From Candidatus Methanoperedens sp. (GTDB taxonomy: Archaea > Halobacteriota > Methanosarcinia > Methanosarcinales > Methanoperedenaceae), in assembly GCA_028679855.1 (NCBI GenBank), contig JAJRAP010000196.1, positions 1-6,468 on the forward strand: a DNA stretch of 6,468 bases, in the 5' to 3' direction. Of the stretch, positions 5,835 to 6,468 are shown one piece after another (within the stretch, counting starts at the first letter, position 1; each line of letters starts with the position of its first letter). The notes under the pieces are model-generated. The model was not told the origin of the DNA and searched no databases. It saw only the letters and a list, made by a program, of their open reading frames with translations. Position numbers and translations under genes: made by a program.

Positions 5835-6468
5835 ATGATTATCTCAGTTGCAAGCGGGAAAGGAGGAACCGGCAAGACTACAATAGCAACGAACCTGGCA
5901 TTGAGCATTACCAACGTACAGCTGCTGGATTGTGATGCTGAAGAGCCTGATTGTCATCTGTTCCTGAATGTAGATTTGAAAAAGGTTGAAGATGTATATG
6001 TATCAGTTCCTGTGATCAATAAAGAAAAGTGCGATCATTGCGGGAAGTGCTCTGAATTCTGCCAGTACAATGCTATTGCAGTACTGCCTTCAGACATTCT
6101 GATTTTCCCTGTGTTATGCCATGGGTGCGGAGGATGTAAGCTCGTATGTCCCGGAGGAGCTATTACTGAGGAAAAGCGGATTACCGGCACAATCGAGGGC
6201 GCTTCAAAAATGGAATTTTATCAGGGGCGGTTGAATATAGGAGAACCTATGACAATTCCGGTGATCAAAGCCCTGAAAAAGAGGATTGTTAAAGGTAAAA
6301 ACGCGATTCTCGATTCACCCCCGGGAACTTCATGCCCTGTCATTGAAACCGTCAGAGGGACGGATTATTGTTTGCTCGTTACAGAGCCCACGCCTTTTGG
6401 TTTACATGACCTGAAGCTTGCAATCGAGGTTGTTAAGCACTTAAAGGTTTCTTTTGGGGTAATTATAA
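5835..6468 (+). CDS. MinD-superfamily P-loop ATPase with inserted ferredoxin domain, 3'-partial
   Basis: The first 211 codons of a COG1149-type ATPase; the frame is still open at the window edge. Residues 8-16 (GKGGTGKTT) form the deviant Walker A, LDCDAEEPD (31-39) matches the A' motif, and LDSPPGTSCP (159-168) is switch II/Walker B. Between them lies a ferredoxin insert with two [4Fe-4S] cysteine sets: C66-x2-C69-x2-C72-x3-C76 and C95-x2-C98-x2-C101-x3-C105-P. Usual length is about 280-290 residues, so roughly 75 are missing. These cytoplasmic ATPases are thought to couple ATP hydrolysis to electron or cluster transfer, but the biochemical role is poorly known. In archaea they often occur as two consecutive copies, so a second may follow. 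The ATG lies one base after the radical SAM stop, preceded by AGGTGAT at 5824-5830, which marks tight coupling to that gene. Confidence 0.88.
   Translation, partial: MIISVASGKGGTGKTTIATNLALSITNVQLLDCDAEEPDCHLFLNVDLKKVEDVYVSVPVINKEKCDHCGKCSEFCQYNAIAVLPSDILIFPVLCHGCGGCKLVCPGGAITEEKRITGTIEGASKMEFYQGRLNIGEPMTIPVIKALKKRIVKGKNAILDSPPGTSCPVIETVRGTDYCLLVTEPTPFGLHDLKLAIEVVKHLKVSFGVII

Noticed and set aside
1..6468. tRNA or rRNA genes, CRISPR arrays, insertion sequences
   Set aside because: No cloverleaf-like pattern, no regularly spaced repeats, no transposase coding sequence and no paired terminal repeats were seen on reading through the window.

Overview
The window reads as archaeal, from a methanogen or an anaerobic methane/alkane oxidiser, with a Methanosarcinia/Methanoperedens-like lineage as the best guess. 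The main evidence is a full-length gene for methyl-coenzyme M reductase (MCR) activation component A2 (atwA). Supporting evidence is the company it keeps: NifX-like cofactor proteins, a ferredoxin-containing MinD-type ATPase, a COG0731-type radical SAM protein and a probable archaeal DUF22 protein. The species assignment is inference. All supported genes lie on the + strand.

Left part (1-1213): an AT-rich ORF for a small polytopic membrane protein is followed by an ABC transporter ATPase that has lost its 5' end, including the Walker A region. Base composition changes sharply near 400-440, so this looks like a rearrangement boundary. Neither gene has an obvious tie to what follows.

Central and right part (1214-6468): after a short intergenic stretch with a perfect 16-bp palindrome containing a TATA-like core, seven genes or gene pieces run in one direction with overlaps or short gaps. 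They are: an Mrp/NBP35 iron-sulfur carrier ATPase broken in two by an internal deletion of about 25 codons; two consecutive NifX/NifB-C-terminal family proteins; atwA; a probable DUF22 protein; a radical SAM protein with a C-terminal winged-helix-like end; and a MinD-type ATPase with an inserted 2[4Fe-4S] ferredoxin domain that runs off the right edge.

How the genes may work together: Mrp, NifX-like and ferredoxin-MinD proteins belong to families that assemble or move Fe-S or complex metal clusters, while A2 is the ATP-hydrolysing component that activates nickel-dependent MCR. Their co-directional packing suggests a module that builds or delivers a metal cluster or low-potential electrons for MCR activation. 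That link is inference from gene order and family knowledge. No nifH, nifD, nifK or nifB is visible here, so the NifX-like proteins should not be read as evidence of nitrogen fixation.
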